Assembly: GCA_022707725.1 (NCBI GenBank)
Contig: JAKJAB010000057.1
Span: forward strand, 8,620-14,451
DNA length: 5,832 nucleotides
Reading direction: 5' to 3'
From: Chloroflexota bacterium
Lineage (GTDB): Bacteria; Chloroflexota; Anaerolineae; B4-G1; SLSP01
Below, one piece after another: positions 5,644 through 5,832 of the stretch; positions within the stretch are counted from its first letter, which is position 1; each line of letters opens with the position of its first letter. The notes under the pieces are model-generated. The model was not told the origin of the DNA, made no database searches, and saw nothing but the letters and a program-made list of their open reading frames with translations. The translations under genes and the position numbers were made by a program.

Positions 5644-5690
5644 AAGGACGCTGCACCTGCATTGCTCAATTCTGTCTTGGGAGTCGATGG

Positions 5691-5832
5691 ATGCCATCTG
5701 ATGGAGTGCCACAACCCTGGCTGTGGGGATATTTCGTACCCGTCGGTTTGTTGTTGCTGACGTGGGGAGGATTACCGCCCCAGAAGGCGCGCCGTGTGAC
5801 GCCGGTGGCGGCGTTGGCGTTGGCGCTGGCGG
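5691..5832 (+). CDS. N-terminal fragment of a membrane protein (runs off window; possibly Amt-like)
   Basis: The frame is open from ATG 5691 to the right edge: 47 complete codons and one extra base. GGGAG lies 7 nt before the ATG, and a candidate promoter lies further upstream. The protein opens with a short polar stretch, then a hydrophobic segment (residues about 10-28, WLWGYFVPVGLLLLTWGGL), a short basic turn (PPQKARR, 29-35) and the start of a second Ala/Leu/Val-rich segment (36-47). This pattern suggests a multi-pass membrane protein. It faintly recalls the first helix of some atypical ammonium-transporter-family proteins, but too little is present to assign a family. Other forward frames here close quickly. 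It is transcribed away from rpsB, so it is probably a separate unit. Confidence 0.55.
   Translation, partial: MPSDGVPQPWLWGYFVPVGLLLLTWGGLPPQKARRVTPVAALALALA

Noticed and set aside
1..5832. Mobile elements, defence systems, tRNA or rRNA genes
   Set aside because: No transposase, terminal repeats, cloverleaf-like sequence or rRNA segment was seen; the region is ordinary core genome apart from the details listed.

Overview
The window is a bacterial chromosomal segment dominated by one tightly packed leftward (minus-strand) gene block: rpsB - tsf - pyrH - frr - uppS - cdsA - rho (partial). All seven products are recognisable from family motifs. The order rpsB-tsf-pyrH-frr-uppS-cdsA is one of the most widely conserved bacterial gene strings. 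The nearby presence of rho instead of the more usual dxr/rseP is the main contextual oddity. Moderately high GC, a short EF-Ts (204 aa), an S2 with a long acidic C-terminal tail and a Rho with a long acidic N-terminal extension would fit Chloroflexota (Anaerolineae/Caldilineae-like). That assignment is an inference from general impression, not from a search.

Layout, right to left. At 5691-5832 a plus-strand gene begins and runs off the window; it encodes the N-terminus of a membrane protein. The 5433-5690 gap between it and rpsB is a divergent control region with a candidate promoter for each direction and a leader of about 125 nt for rpsB. rpsB (5432-4494) is followed after 2 nt by tsf (4491-3877), whose ribosome binding site lies inside the acidic tail codons of rpsB. 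A perfect 12-bp hairpin separates tsf from pyrH (3820-3104, GTG start). frr (3065-2508) follows after 38 nt. A 14-bp hairpin and a pyrimidine-rich 138-nt spacer separate frr from uppS (2369-1629). A 130-nt spacer leads to cdsA (1498-680), and rho starts 46 nt later at 633 and is cut by the left window edge.

Functional logic: rpsB, tsf and frr serve the ribosome (small subunit protein, EF-Tu nucleotide exchange, ribosome recycling). pyrH makes UDP, which feeds UTP and CTP. uppS makes the C55 polyprenyl diphosphate carrier for wall polymers, and cdsA uses CTP to make CDP-diacylglycerol for phospholipids. rho couples transcription termination to translation. Together they form a growth-linked translation/envelope cluster.

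I found no mobile element, CRISPR array, tRNA or rRNA, and no evidence of a new multi-gene system. The most interesting items are fine-scale: the pentapeptide/15-bp tandem repeat tail of S2 that doubles as the entry to tsf, the extended Rho sitting in this operon, and the strand-asymmetric intergenic hairpins.
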